Assembly: GCA_035518095.1 (NCBI GenBank)
Contig: DATIXX010000026.1
Span: forward strand, 1-43,417
DNA: 43,417 nucleotides
Source: Burkholderiales bacterium
Lineage (GTDB): Bacteria > Pseudomonadota > Gammaproteobacteria > Burkholderiales > JAHFRG01
Reading direction: 5' to 3'
Shown: positions 16,834 through 26,655 of the stretch, in pieces
Layout of the letters: every line of letters starts with the position of its first letter
Numbering within the stretch: the stretch's first letter is position 1
Notes under the pieces: model-generated
Database searches by the model: none
The model's input: the letters and a program-made list of their open reading frames with translations, nothing else
Told to the model about the DNA's origin: nothing
Translations under genes and position numbers: made by a program

Positions 16834-18206
16834 TAAACCTCCCCTGCAATTAATTTGATTACGTTTTGTTCGTCAAAGATTTTACTGTCCACTTTGAGAT
16901 AGGCTACACCCTCGGCGGCGATGACCAGTGCTTCCTGCACCCCCGGCACCGAGGCCAGCTGCTGGGACAATCCGCTGGCGCGACGGCTGTCCATTTCGGG
17001 AATCGGATAGATCTTGGTTGCCACTGCGACCGGCACTTTCATGGTCAAGGCCGGCAGCAGCCAAACGGCAATCAGCACAACCCCGAAAGTAAATACCGCC
17101 CTGGCGCCATAATGCTGCGACAGATATCCGCTCACGGCCGCACCTACAAACGCGCCAAGAAACTGAACGCTGCTGTACACGCCGATCGCCGTGCCCTTGG
17201 CACCCGGCGGCGCCAATTTTGATATCAGCGACGGCAGTGACGCTTCGAGTATGTTGAAAGCGGTAAAGAACGCGAGCAACGCGATGAAGATTTCCCACAG
17301 GGTGCCCAGCAGCCAGGGCAGCAGTACCTGGGTTGCGAGCATCAGCACTACCGCTGCGCAAAATACCTGCTTGAGCTTGGCCTTCTTTTCCGCAAACACG
17401 ATTGCCGGCAGCAGCAATATGAAAGAACACACCATTACCGGCAAATACATGAGCCAGTGGTGCTCGACCTTAAGCCCTGCGTTGCGCAAGGCGAAAGGCA
17501 CCACGATAAACAAGGCCATCAGCACCGCGTGCAGCGAGAATATTCCGAAATTCAAACGCAGCAGCTGGCTGTCGCGTATGACCGCGAGCAGCTTGCCGCT
17601 CTGAGCGTCACCCGAGGTAGCATAACTGTGCTGTGGATTGGGTATCACCGCGTACACTACGATGATCGCCGACAAGGCCAATACGCCCGTCATGGCAAAA
17701 ATGCCCGGCACGCCGATGAGATGAAACAGCAGGGGTCCGGCAACTAATGACAGCGCAAAGCTGAGCCCGATGGTCGAGCCGATCAGCGCCATCGCCTTGG
17801 TACGGTGTTCCTCGCGGGTCAAGTCGGCCGTCATGGCAATCACCGCGGCGGAAATCGCGCCCGACCCTTGCAGCACGCGCCCGCCAATAATGACGTAGAT
17901 GTCGTGCGCGGATGCCGCGACGAAGCTGCCGATGGCAAACAGCACCAGACCCGCGTATATAGTCGGCTTGCGCCCGATACGGTCGGAAAGCCAGCCTAGC
18001 GGTATTTGCAGGATCGCCTGGGTAAGTCCGTATGCGCCCAGTGCAATTCCCACCAAGGTGTGATTCGCGCCGCCCGGCAAACTTTCGGCATAAAGCGCAA
18101 ATACGGGAAGAATCACAAACATTCCCAACATGCGCAGGCCAAAAATGCCGGCGAGCCCCATACTGGCGCGCAATTCCAGCGGGGTCATTCTGTCCGAGGA
18201 AGTCAT
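16833..18206 (-). CDS. YajR-like major facilitator transporter with C-terminal YAM domain
   Basis: About 457 residues: twelve hydrophobic segments of an MFS transporter (motif A GWLSDRIGRKPTI, motif B-like GRVLQGSGAISAAVIA) followed by a soluble ~65-residue tail with the ferredoxin-like YAM domain (VPGVQEALVIAAEGVAYLKVDS). This combination is specific to the YajR family, proton-driven putative drug-efflux proteins of the inner membrane. ATG at 18206 leaves room for a uvrA promoter; 18257 and 18188 are alternative starts. Its stop codon shares a base with the repeat element that separates it from ssb. Confidence 0.85.
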   Translation of the reverse strand: MTSSDRMTPLELRASMGLAGIFGLRMLGMFVILPVFALYAESLPGGANHTLVGIALGAYGLTQAILQIPLGWLSDRIGRKPTIYAGLVLFAIGSFVAASAHDIYVIIGGRVLQGSGAISAAVIAMTADLTREEHRTKAMALIGSTIGLSFALSLVAGPLLFHLIGVPGIFAMTGVLALSAIIVVYAVIPNPQHSYATSGDAQSGKLLAVIRDSQLLRLNFGIFSLHAVLMALFIVVPFALRNAGLKVEHHWLMYLPVMVCSFILLLPAIVFAEKKAKLKQVFCAAVVLMLATQVLLPWLLGTLWEIFIALLAFFTAFNILEASLPSLISKLAPPGAKGTAIGVYSSVQFLGAFVGAAVSGYLSQHYGARAVFTFGVVLIAVWLLPALTMKVPVAVATKIYPIPEMDSRRASGLSQQLASVPGVQEALVIAAEGVAYLKVDSKIFDEQNVIKLIAGEV

Positions 18207-18213
18207 AGGGGGA

Positions 18214-18243
18214 TTGGGAAAAATCCGGGAACTCGGGTATATT
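18214..18243 (+). promoter_or_regulatory. Candidate uvrA promoter
   Basis: TTGGGA (18214-18219) and TATATT (18238-18243) with an 18-bp spacer, placing a start site about 28 bp before the uvrA ATG. No clear LexA box is seen around it. Confidence 0.45.
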
Positions 18244-18277
18244 AGCAGGTTAGTCATCGCCAGGATAGTTCAGGTTC

Positions 18278-21103
18278 ATGGACTTCATCAAAATCCGCGG
18301 CGCGCGCACTCACAATCTGAAAAACATCAGTCTAGATTTGCCGCGCAACCGGTTGATCGTGATTACCGGTTTATCCGGCTCGGGCAAGTCCTCGCTGGCT
18401 TTCGACACGTTGTACGCTGAAGGCCAACGCCGTTATGTGGAATCGCTGTCTGCGTACGCGCGCCAGTTTCTGCAGCTTATGGAAAAGCCCGACGTGGACT
18501 TGATCGAGGGTCTGTCGCCCGCCATCTCCATAGAGCAAAAAGCGGCCTCGCATAACCCGCGATCCACAGTCGGCACTGTCACTGAAATTCACGATTACCT
18601 GCGGCTCCTGTTTGCGCGGGTCGGCGACCCTTATTGCCCGGATCACGAAATCCTGCTGCAGGCGCAAAGCGTATCGCAAATGGTCGATCACGTGATGCAG
18701 CTGCCTACAGACACCAAATTAATGATCCTCTCTCCGCTCATTGTCGGGAGAAAAGGCGAGCAGATGGATCTATTCGACGAATTGCGTGCACAGGGCTTTG
18801 TGCGGCTCAGGATTAACGGCAAGGTGTACGAAATAGACAAGCTTCCGAAGCTGCAAAAGACCCGGAAACACACCGTTGAAGTCGTCGTGGACCGCCTCAA
18901 AGTGCGGCCCGATGTCAAACAGCGGCTGGCCGAATCATTTGAAACCGCGCTCAGGCACGCCGACGGTCGCGCGCTCGCGGTGGAAATAGAAAGTGGACGC
19001 GAACATCTATTTTCCGCCCGCTTCGCCTGCCCGGTTTGCAGCTATGCGCTGCCGGAACTCGAGCCGCGGTTGTTTTCCTTCAACAACCCGATGGGCGCGT
19101 GCCCGCGCTGCGACGGGTTGGGACAAATCAGCTTTTTTGACGCCCGGCGCGTGGTCGCATTCCCGCATCTGAGCCTTGCTTCCGGCGCGATCAAAGGCTG
19201 GGACCGGCGTAATCAATTTTACTTCCAGATGCTCGCAAGCCTGGCCTCCCACTATCATTTCGACCTGGAGGCCCCTTTTGAAAAATTGCCGAAAGCTATC
19301 CAGGACATAATATTAAACGGCAGCGGCAAGGAAAAAATAAGGTTCACTTACCTCGGCGATCGCGGCACAAATTACCAGCGCGAGCACGCGTTCGAAGGCA
19401 TCATTCCCAATCTCGAACGACGTTATCGCGAAACCGACTCGCTGGTGGTGCGGGAGGAGCTGTCGAAATACCTGAACAGCCAACCCTGCCCGCAATGCAA
19501 TGGCACGCGCTTACGGCGCGAAGCGCGGCATGTGCGTGTAATAAACCGGACCATTTATGAAATAAGCGCGCTGCCTCTGCAGCAAGCAGTGCAATTTTTC
19601 CTGAGCATGAAATTAAGCGGCGCCAAGCAGGCCATCGCTGAAAAGATTATCAAGGAAATCATAAGCCGCCTAGAATTCCTCAATAACGTGGGTCTCGACT
19701 ACCTTTCGCTGGAGCGTTCCGCGGACACGCTTTCGGGCGGCGAGGCCCAGCGTATTCGTCTGGCAAGCCAGATCGGTTCGGGATTGACCGGTGTCATGTA
19801 CGTGCTGGACGAGCCTTCCATCGGCCTGCACCAGCGCGACAACGGGCGATTGCTGGACACTTTGAAACACCTGCGCGATCTCGGCAACAGCGTCATCGTA
19901 GTCGAGCACGATTACGAAGCCATCATGAGCGCGGACCACGTCGTCGACATGGGGCTCGGGGCGGGAGAGCACGGAGGCCGGGTAGTCGCGGAGGGCTCGC
20001 CACAGCAAATACGCAATCACTCGGAGTCACTCACCGGCCAGTATCTCGCGGGCAAGCGCAGCATTAAACTGCCAGGGCTGCGCCACAAGCCAGACCGCAA
20101 GCGCATGCTGCGCATCACGGGCGCCAGTGGCAACAACCTAAAACAGATCAATTTCAATTTGCCTCTCGGATTGATGGTGTGTGTAACCGGCGTCTCCGGC
20201 TCGGGCAAATCCACCCTGATCAATGATACTTTATACAACGCCGTGGCTCGGCATCTCTACGGCAGCCCGATAGAACCCGCGCCGCATGCAGCACTCGAGG
20301 GTATGGAATTTTTCGACAAAGCCATCAGCGTGGATCAAAGTCCCATAGGCCGAACTCCACGCTCCAATCCGGCGACCTATACAGGCCTTTTCACTCCGAT
20401 TCGCGAACTGTTTGCGGGCGTGCCGCAGGCGCGCGAACGCGGATACGGCCCGGGGCGTTTCTCTTTCAATGTCAAAGGCGGGCGCTGCGAAGCCTGCCAG
20501 GGTGATGGGGTATTGAAAGTCGAAATGCATTTTTTGCCCGATATTTACGTGCCGTGTGATGTATGCCACGGCAAGCGTTATAACCGGGAGACGCTGGAAA
20601 TCCAGTACAAGGGGAAAAACGTCCACGAAATACTGCAAATGACGGTCGAGCAGGCCCACGAGTTTTTCTCACCGGTGCCGGTGGTCGAAAAAAAACTTCG
20701 TACCTTGCTGGACGTGGGATTGGGTTATATCAAGCTCGGGCAGTCAGCAACTACTCTTTCCGGCGGTGAAGCGCAGCGCGTCAAACTCTCGCTCGAACTC
20801 TCCAAGCGCGACACCGGCCGCACCTTATACATTCTGGATGAACCCACCACCGGGTTGCATTTCCACGATATCGACCTACTGCTCAAGGTGCTGCACAGCC
20901 TGCGCGACCACGGCAATACCGTAGTGGTAATCGAGCACAATCTGGACGTGATTAAGACCGCAGACTGGATTATCGATCTGGGTCCCGAGGGCGGGGACGG
21001 CGGCGGGCGTATCATCGCCGAAGGCACGCCCGAGGAAATCGCAAAAAACCGCCAAAGTTACACCGGCATGTATCTAAAAAGCGTGCTGCAAGCCGCTGCT
21101 TAG
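18278..21103 (+). CDS. uvrA: Excinuclease ABC subunit A
   Basis: 941 residues, the normal UvrA length. It is the damage-sensing ATPase of nucleotide excision repair, acting as a dimer with UvrB. Two ABC modules are visible, with Walker [10 protein letters not shown] (N-terminal) and GVSGSGKST (C-terminal) and two LSGGEAQR signatures. The zinc modules CPVC/CPRC, CPQC and the CEAC/CDVC finger near the C-terminal half are all intact. It is transcribed divergently from the YajR-like gene, with a promoter candidate between them. The SD is weak (CAGG close to the ATG). Confidence 0.97.
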   Translation: MDFIKIRGARTHNLKNISLDLPRNRLIVITGLSGSGKSSLAFDTLYAEGQRRYVESLSAYARQFLQLMEKPDVDLIEGLSPAISIEQKAASHNPRSTVGTVTEIHDYLRLLFARVGDPYCPDHEILLQAQSVSQMVDHVMQLPTDTKLMILSPLIVGRKGEQMDLFDELRAQGFVRLRINGKVYEIDKLPKLQKTRKHTVEVVVDRLKVRPDVKQRLAESFETALRHADGRALAVEIESGREHLFSARFACPVCSYALPELEPRLFSFNNPMGACPRCDGLGQISFFDARRVVAFPHLSLASGAIKGWDRRNQFYFQMLASLASHYHFDLEAPFEKLPKAIQDIILNGSGKEKIRFTYLGDRGTNYQREHAFEGIIPNLERRYRETDSLVVREELSKYLNSQPCPQCNGTRLRREARHVRVINRTIYEISALPLQQAVQFFLSMKLSGAKQAIAEKIIKEIISRLEFLNNVGLDYLSLERSADTLSGGEAQRIRLASQIGSGLTGVMYVLDEPSIGLHQRDNGRLLDTLKHLRDLGNSVIVVEHDYEAIMSADHVVDMGLGAGEHGGRVVAEGSPQQIRNHSESLTGQYLAGKRSIKLPGLRHKPDRKRMLRITGASGNNLKQINFNLPLGLMVCVTGVSGSGKSTLINDTLYNAVARHLYGSPIEPAPHAALEGMEFFDKAISVDQSPIGRTPRSNPATYTGLFTPIRELFAGVPQARERGYGPGRFSFNVKGGRCEACQGDGVLKVEMHFLPDIYVPCDVCHGKRYNRETLEIQYKGKNVHEILQMTVEQAHEFFSPVPVVEKKLRTLLDVGLGYIKLGQSATTLSGGEAQRVKLSLELSKRDTGRTLYILDEPTTGLHFHDIDLLLKVLHSLRDHGNTVVVIEHNLDVIKTADWIIDLGPEGGDGGGRIIAEGTPEEIAKNRQSYTGMYLKSVLQAAA

Positions 21104-21250
21104 CGGCTCGATGCAAAACTACTGCGTGGTTAAACTGCGGCGTTTTTCGCTCGCCGGCGCCCAGCAACTTGACCTGCTCGTAACGCTCTACAATAAGCGT
21201 TAGGACAACTCTGATTTGGTCCCATCTGCGCAGGATTAATCAGAGGTTCC
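21104..21250. repeat. Terminal fragment of the inverted-repeat element plus a short hairpin
   Basis: This gap between uvrA and fchA ends in GATTAATCAGAGGTTCC, matching the right terminus of copies A and B, and abuts the fchA stop codon with no spacer. No matching left terminus is present, so only a fragment remains or the inner part has diverged. A 7-bp perfect stem with an 8-nt loop (TAACGCT 21181-21187 with AGCGTTA 21196-21202) lies inside. It has no T-tract and is not a typical terminator. Confidence 0.55.
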
Positions 21251-21883
21251 CTAGTGCCCCATGAGTTTGCCTTTCACCAGCTCGTAGACGCTATTGGTAA
21301 AACTGTCGGCATGCGCGAGTACTTCATCGAGCTCAGCACGCTTTTGCAGGTTGAATGTTTCATCCTTAATTGCGGCCGTGTTCACGTAGACGTTGAGCGC
21401 TGCGCTCCTGAGCCCGGCGCAAGCCGCAAGCACTGCAACCCCCGCGTCGCTCACGACGTTGACATTGCCCTGGTCCGCGGCTCGTTTGGATAACTGCATG
21501 ACCTCGAAGCAGGTCTTGGCGCAATGCAAAGGCACCTGGGTCGCGCGCTTTAGCGCATCCTGAATCGCCGCAGTGCGCCGGGTTTTTTCTTCATCAGTGT
21601 TTTTCGGCAGGCCGTAAGCGGCCATCACCTGGTCAAATGCGTGCACGTCGTCATTGATCATTCGGATCAACCTGGCGCGCAGATTCTCGGACTGTCCGAG
21701 CAGGTCACGCATTTCCGCCTCTACGTGGCCGTAATTTTTTTTGCCGATGGTGAGATTGCACACCATGCTCACCAGCGCCGCACCCATTGCTCCCATGACC
21801 GCCGCGGCACTGCCGCCCCCGGGCGTGGAGTTTGAGCTTGCAAGCTCGTCGAGAAATTTCTGTATGGAATCGTCCTTGATCAC
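21251..21883 (-). CDS. fchA: Methenyltetrahydrofolate cyclohydrolase FchA (cyclodeaminase family)
   Basis: 210 residues of the formimidoyl-THF cyclodeaminase/methenyl-THF cyclohydrolase family. The N-terminal STPGGGSAAAVMGAMGAALVSM and VSDAGVAVLAACAGLRSAALNV are the signature segments. It would interconvert methenyl- and 10-formyl-tetrahydrofolate. Because mtdA lies divergently next to it, methylotroph-type FchA is more likely than a histidine-degradation cyclodeaminase. A 250-bp intergenic region separates it from mtdA. Confidence 0.82.
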   Translation of the reverse strand: MIKDDSIQKFLDELASSNSTPGGGSAAAVMGAMGAALVSMVCNLTIGKKNYGHVEAEMRDLLGQSENLRARLIRMINDDVHAFDQVMAAYGLPKNTDEEKTRRTAAIQDALKRATQVPLHCAKTCFEVMQLSKRAADQGNVNVVSDAGVAVLAACAGLRSAALNVYVNTAAIKDETFNLQKRAELDEVLAHADSFTNSVYELVKGKLMGH

Positions 21884-21914
21884 AGCATGTCCTTTCCCTT
21901 ATCGTGAGCCTTCG

Positions 21915-22083
21915 ATTGAATAACACACGCTTGCGACAATGGCTTTCCGGCAAAGCGCCGGCGCAGTGGAGCCCCGCCAGCGCATCGCGAGTCCGGGCTT
22001 CATCGTCCCGACCATCGGTCGCCTGTTGCGTCCATCCACATTTTACTTGTAACGCGGTGGGCAAAGTTTTACTCAGAGGTCCC
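21915..22083. repeat. Degenerate copy of the inverted-repeat element (minus orientation)
   Basis: Read on the minus strand from 22083, the sequence begins GGGACCTCTGAGTAAAAC, then ACCGCGTTACAAGTAAAATG and GGATGG. These align with the left end of copy B (GGAACCTCTAATTAAGTC, then ACCGAGTTGCTGGCGAAATG and GGGATG). Similarity fades further in and no second terminus is seen. It lies in the divergent fchA-mtdA promoter region. The left boundary given is approximate. Confidence 0.35.
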
Positions 22084-22133
22084 CTGTTAAAAAAGAAATG
22101 GTAGACTATCCGCTTCAATCTGACGGTCCAACA

Positions 22134-22994
22134 ATGAAAAAACTACTGTTCCAGTTTGATACCGACCCCTACCCCAGCGCGTTTGACACCGTAGTCGCAT
22201 ACGACGGCGGCGCCGATCATGTTACCGGATACGGCAATGTTACACCGCAGAATGTGGGCGTTCTCGTGGACGGCACGATTTTTACGCGTGCCCCCAAGGA
22301 GAAGAAATATACCGCAATTTTTATCGGCGGCGGCAACATGGGGGCGGGACAGGAACTGCTTAAGGCGGTCAAGAAAAAGTTCTTCGCCAATTTTCGCGTC
22401 TCGGTCATGCTCGACAGCAACGGCTCAAATACCACTGCTGCTGCCGGCGTAGCCATGCTCACCCGTTCCGGCTCGGTTGCCGGAAAGAATGCGGTTGTGC
22501 TGGCGGGCACCGGCCCAGTCGGAATGCGCGCCGCGGCGCTGTTGGCTAAGGAGGGTGCGCGGGTATCGCTCACTTCAAGAAAACGCGAACGGGCGGAAAA
22601 TGCCTGCAAGCAGATCCAGGAGCGCTTCGGCGTCAGCGTCAGCCCGATTGAAGCTATTGATAATGCCGCGCGAGCCGCGGCACTCAAAGACGCTCACGTG
22701 GTGTTTGGCGCTGGTGCGGCCGGTGCGCAATTGCTGGAACAAAGCCAATGGCAGAGCATTCCCGCCATTGAATTGATGGCGGACGCCAATGCTACGCCTC
22801 CCCTGGGAATCGCGGGTGTGGACATGATGGACAAGGCAGCGAATCGCTATGGCAAAACGGTGTACGGCGCAATCGGTTTCGGCGGATTGAAACTGCAGGT
22901 GCACCGCGCTTGTATCGGCAGGCTGTTCGAAAGCGACAACCAAATCTTCGACGCCGAGGAAATCTACGCCATCGCCAAGAGCATGGCGCAGTAA
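22134..22994 (+). CDS. mtdA: NADP-dependent methylene-tetrahydrofolate dehydrogenase MtdA
   Basis: 286 residues matching methylotroph MtdA. The N-terminus MKKLLFQFDTDPYPSAFD, YDGGADHVTGYGNVTP, the nucleotide-binding VVLAGTGPVGMRAA and the C-terminal GGLKLQVHRACIGRLFES are all conserved family segments. MtdA oxidises methylene-H4F (or methylene-H4MPT) with NADP. ATG at 22134 fits homologues; an in-frame ATG at 22098 would add 12 residues. It is followed by gckA after 2 bp and divergent from fchA, so the three can form a C1-assimilation unit. Confidence 0.9.
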   Translation: MKKLLFQFDTDPYPSAFDTVVAYDGGADHVTGYGNVTPQNVGVLVDGTIFTRAPKEKKYTAIFIGGGNMGAGQELLKAVKKKFFANFRVSVMLDSNGSNTTAAAGVAMLTRSGSVAGKNAVVLAGTGPVGMRAAALLAKEGARVSLTSRKRERAENACKQIQERFGVSVSPIEAIDNAARAAALKDAHVVFGAGAAGAQLLEQSQWQSIPAIELMADANATPPLGIAGVDMMDKAANRYGKTVYGAIGFGGLKLQVHRACIGRLFESDNQIFDAEEIYAIAKSMAQ

Positions 22995-22996
22995 AC

Positions 22997-24277
22997 ATGC
23001 CTTCAATCGCGCCGCGCAAGCTTTTGCTGGGCAGCTTCCAAGCAGCGCTCGCCGCTGCTGATCCTCTGCAAATCGTCCCGCGCCATCTGCCCAAGCCGCC
23101 TAAGGGCCGCACGCTGGTTGTAGGAGCAGGCAAAGCCGCCGCATCCATGGCGTCCGCCGTGGAAAAAGATTGGCCTGAAAACGAGCCGCTTTCCGGCTTG
23201 GTCATCACCCGTTATGGTCACGGCCTTCCTACCCGGTATATCAAAATCATCGAAGCAGGCCATCCGATTCCGGATGCCAGCGGCGAAGCGGCCGCAAGAG
23301 AAATTTTTGAGGAAGTCAAAAAACTGGGACCTGACGATCTGCTGCTTGCTCTCATCAGCGGCGGCGGCTCGAGTCTCCTCTCCCTGCCGGTTCCGGGCGT
23401 CAGCATGGCGGACCTGAAGGCCGTAACCCGGCAATTACTGCTCTGCGGCGCGACGATTCAGGAAATCAATACCGTGCGCAAGCACTTGTCAGCCATTCAG
23501 GGTGGAAGACTCGCTGCTGCCAGCAAGGCGCCGGTGGTCGCGCTGATCATTTCCGACGTTACCGGCGATAATCCGACTCACATTGCCTCGGGTCCATGTG
23601 CGCCTGATCCCACGACATACAGTGACGCATTGGGAATCATTTCCCGCTATCAAGTCAAAGCGCCGGATGCGGCTGTGGAAATACTGCGTAGAGGCCAGGA
23701 AGGTAAACTCGAGGAAACACCAAAGTCAGGCAACGCGGCGTTTCGCAAGGTTGAGAACCGTGTGATTGCGACGGCGCATAATTCATTGCTCGCGGCGGCA
23801 AAATATTTCCGCATGCAAGGCATCAAGACATGTGTTCTGGGCGACACCATAACCGGCGAAGCGCGCGAGGTCGCCAAAGTGTTCGGGGGATTGGCGCGTC
23901 AAATTGTTAAATACGGCGAACCCTGGAAACCTGCCGTGGCGCTGATTTCGGGCGGGGAAACAACGGTGACCGTGCGCGGCAACGGTCGCGGGGGGCGCAA
24001 TACCGAGTTTCTTCTCTCGCTGGCTATAGATTTGAACGGCGTGAAAAATGTTCACGCGCTTTCTTGCGGCACCGATGGCTCGGACGGGACCGGTGACAAT
24101 GCCGGCGCACTGATTACACCCGACACTTTGCAGCGCGCCCGCAAACTCGGCTTAAATGCGGAGAAATTGCTCCTGAATAATGATAGCTACAATTTTTTCA
24201 AGCCGTTGCACGATCTAGTCGTCACCGGCGCGACTCGGACCAATGTAAACGATTTCCGCGTGCTCCTCATTCGATAG
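22997..24277 (+). CDS. gckA: Glycerate 2-kinase, MOFRL family (GckA/TtuD-like)
   Basis: 426 residues. Conserved family stretches include VVGAGKAAASMA, the nucleotide-binding SGGGSSLLSLP, SDVTGDNPTHIASGP, and the C-terminal MOFRL domain with SGGETTVTVRG and GTDGSDGTGDNAGA. The enzyme phosphorylates glycerate to 2-phosphoglycerate, the step that links the serine cycle to central metabolism. The start 2 bp after mtdA implies one transcript. Some relatives were formerly called hydroxypyruvate reductase TtuD; the kinase function is supported by family knowledge and the mtdA neighbour. Confidence 0.87.
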   Translation: MPSIAPRKLLLGSFQAALAAADPLQIVPRHLPKPPKGRTLVVGAGKAAASMASAVEKDWPENEPLSGLVITRYGHGLPTRYIKIIEAGHPIPDASGEAAAREIFEEVKKLGPDDLLLALISGGGSSLLSLPVPGVSMADLKAVTRQLLLCGATIQEINTVRKHLSAIQGGRLAAASKAPVVALIISDVTGDNPTHIASGPCAPDPTTYSDALGIISRYQVKAPDAAVEILRRGQEGKLEETPKSGNAAFRKVENRVIATAHNSLLAAAKYFRMQGIKTCVLGDTITGEAREVAKVFGGLARQIVKYGEPWKPAVALISGGETTVTVRGNGRGGRNTEFLLSLAIDLNGVKNVHALSCGTDGSDGTGDNAGALITPDTLQRARKLGLNAEKLLLNNDSYNFFKPLHDLVVTGATRTNVNDFRVLLIR

Positions 24278-24314
24278 TCGCAGCAGCGCAGCGTTTGGCA
24301 GCGCCGAGGTTAAA

Positions 24315-25976
24315 ATGGAAAACGACGAACTCGAGCGACGTTTTGGTCAGATAGAAGATCGCCTCAACCGACTCGAGGCAAAGCTGCTGCGCGTGGCAGA
24401 ACAGAAAGGTTTGGTTGGCGGGAAAGCGGCGGCGCCAACCGAAGCGTCCAAGGCAACCGCCGCCACGAGCAAATCTGCTTCCGACAAGAATGCGTCTTCG
24501 GTGACCAGCATGCTGGGATGGGTGGGGTCGACCGCTCTGGTGCTGGCAGCAGCGTATCTCATCCGCTTGGCGATCGACACAGGCTGGCTCACCCCGCTTC
24601 GGCAAATAACAATTGCGGTGCTTGGTGGAGTGCTGTTGATCGGCGCGGGGTTAATGCTGCGCAACACCGATCGTCGCTACGCGGGGCTGCTGCCGGCGGG
24701 AGGGGTGGTAATTCTTTTTCTTTCGATCTACGGTGCGCACTTGCATTACGGATTGATTGAACCCGTTTCGGCTGCCGCGGCCGTAGTAATTGTATCTATC
24801 GTATCACTCTGGTTGTGTCGAGTATTTGCCAGCGAGCTTTACGCGATGTTCGCGGTGATTGGCTCGTATTCGGCGCCTTTTCTGCTATCGAGCCTGAGCG
24901 CCACTATCACCGAGCTGGTCATCTACTTCTCGGCTTGGAGCATTGTTTTCAGCGTCTACTCCATTTGGGTCGGCCGGAGACTGATCTATTTGCTGGCCGT
25001 TTATTTTGCATTGATCGGTTTCGATGTCATTTGGCAGGACAAAGCCGCCGCGGAATGGGTGCCGGCGCTTGCTTTCCAAACGGTACAGTTCATCATTTTT
25101 GCTGCCGCCACTGTTTTATTTTCAATTCGCAATCGAATGCCGCTGGACCGCGATGCCGCGCTGGCTCACCTTCCGGCTCTGCTGATTTTCTATTTTTTGC
25201 AATACGCGCTGCTAAGCAAACATCTGCCGACCTATGCACCGTGGATTGCCGCGGGCAGCGCGTTGGCGCTGGCAGCGTTCTACGGCTCCGCCCGCGCCGT
25301 TCTGCAGCGGCCCCTGCCTGGCGGTGAGCTGCTTGTCTCAGCCTATATTGCGCTGGTGCTGTTTCATGCCGGTTACATCGAATCAGTACCCAAAAGCTGG
25401 GCACCGTGGGTGGCTTTCCTGCTTATGCCTGCGACTGCGATCATTGGAATCTCGCGCAGCGGGACGGGCTTTCTGCGCTGGCCGGTGTGGCTGGCGGTGG
25501 GCATCATCTTTGCGGTGAATTATCTGCGCATCGTGTTCAATACCGATGTGCAAGCAGTTCCTGCACGGGAGGTATTGGCGATCCTCTACGCGCTGGGCCT
25601 GTACGCCGGCTATTATTTTGGCCGCAATAAAGAGGCATTACGCAATGTGCTTTTGCTCCTGCTGTACGGCGGTCATATCAGCCTCATGGCAGCGGCCGTT
25701 CACTTGCTTCACGAGCGAATCGTGGTGTCCACTGCCTGGGGTTTCTTGGCATTGGCTTGTTTGAGCCTGTCTCTGATGCAGCGCGATCGCATCATGGCGC
25801 AGTCGTCGTTATTGATATTTGCCGCGGCCGGTAGCAAGGTATTGCTTTACGATTTGGCAGGCGCCGCGCCGGTGCTGCGTATAGTCAGCCTGGTTCTGTT
25901 GGGCATTACCTTTTATCTCGGGGGATTGTTGTATCAACGGCTGATGGGCGGCGAGCACAAGAATATTAAAACCTAA
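24315..25976 (+). CDS. DUF2339 multi-pass membrane protein
   Basis: 553 residues. The first ~30 form an amphipathic coiled-coil-like helix (ENDELERRFGQIEDRLNRLE), followed by an Ala/Lys/Ser-rich linker and then about 14 or more hydrophobic segments to the C-terminus (for example WVGSTALVLAAAYLIRLAID). This is the DUF2339 architecture, predicted inner-membrane proteins of unknown function. It begins 37 bp after gckA, so co-transcription is possible, but a metabolic link is not evident. Confidence 0.8.
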   Translation: MENDELERRFGQIEDRLNRLEAKLLRVAEQKGLVGGKAAAPTEASKATAATSKSASDKNASSVTSMLGWVGSTALVLAAAYLIRLAIDTGWLTPLRQITIAVLGGVLLIGAGLMLRNTDRRYAGLLPAGGVVILFLSIYGAHLHYGLIEPVSAAAAVVIVSIVSLWLCRVFASELYAMFAVIGSYSAPFLLSSLSATITELVIYFSAWSIVFSVYSIWVGRRLIYLLAVYFALIGFDVIWQDKAAAEWVPALAFQTVQFIIFAAATVLFSIRNRMPLDRDAALAHLPALLIFYFLQYALLSKHLPTYAPWIAAGSALALAAFYGSARAVLQRPLPGGELLVSAYIALVLFHAGYIESVPKSWAPWVAFLLMPATAIIGISRSGTGFLRWPVWLAVGIIFAVNYLRIVFNTDVQAVPAREVLAILYALGLYAGYYFGRNKEALRNVLLLLLYGGHISLMAAAVHLLHERIVVSTAWGFLALACLSLSLMQRDRIMAQSSLLIFAAAGSKVLLYDLAGAAPVLRIVSLVLLGITFYLGGLLYQRLMGGEHKNIKT

Positions 25977-26022
25977 TCTGTACCAGTCCTCGCATTAAAA
26001 CACGATTTGTTTCCCGGCAGTG

Positions 26023-26577
26023 TCAAACTTCAAATCGCATTTGTGCAATTTGGTCATAAACCAGCCCGCCGTCTGAAACGTTTGCCACTGGGTTCAATTT
26101 GTGGCTTTGGGTTTTTCCGGGCGCGATCAAATGTATCACCGTAACACCTTGCGTCACGAGGTAGTCTGAAATCAACGAGCGGTGACAGCGCCAAGGCAGA
26201 CGCTCGGCGCACATAATGGCAGTTCTGCTTTTCAGCGCGCGCAAGATAAGGGCACAAATTCCCGATTGGAATGCCGTCGATTCCATGTAATCCGCATAAC
26301 CCCGGAAACCATCGCTGCGCAGTCCAACATGGCGTGAATCGGATTTGGGCTTGCGAAATCCGCCCAAGGCAACGCCATCCCAGACATATTTCAAATCCTG
26401 CGCCGGCAGCGCAGACTCAAGGCTGGCGCGCGCAAAATGCGGATGCTTGCGCGAGCCGGGATAGCTTCTCACATCCACCAGGCACTCTACGCCGGCTTCT
26501 TTGAGCATTTGCATCAACTCGCAGGTGGCGCGATTGCCGTGACCGATGGTCCAGATTGTGAGTGACTGTTGAGTCAT
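26023..26577 (-). CDS. DUF488 family protein
   Basis: 184 residues of the DUF488 family: WTIGHGNRATCELMQML at the N-terminus, VDVRSYPGSRKHPHFARAS, and AIMCAERLPWRCHRSLISDYL with the conserved cysteines and histidine. The function is not established; some members act on nucleic-acid-related substrates. ATG at 26577 gives the family N-terminus. It is divergent from nhaA and convergent with the DUF2339 gene. Confidence 0.82.
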   Translation of the reverse strand: MTQQSLTIWTIGHGNRATCELMQMLKEAGVECLVDVRSYPGSRKHPHFARASLESALPAQDLKYVWDGVALGGFRKPKSDSRHVGLRSDGFRGYADYMESTAFQSGICALILRALKSRTAIMCAERLPWRCHRSLISDYLVTQGVTVIHLIAPGKTQSHKLNPVANVSDGGLVYDQIAQMRFEV

Positions 26578-26655
26578 CGGGACTTTCTGTTTGCCTCCAT
26601 GGTGCGAGTATACCTTTTGCATCGCGAGCACAGCGCAGGCGAATCAGGAGTTACG

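Noticed and set aside
21104-21238. Antisense open stretch reading LTLIVERYEQVKLLGAGE in the uvrA-fchA gap, considered as a transposase remnant
   Set aside because: It has no start codon, runs into uvrA antisense, and I cannot match it to a transposase family.
21705-22118. Minus-strand frame of 137 codons covering the fchA-mtdA gap
   Set aside because: It overlaps the fchA N-terminus in another frame and resembles no protein; the region looks like promoter plus a degenerate repeat.
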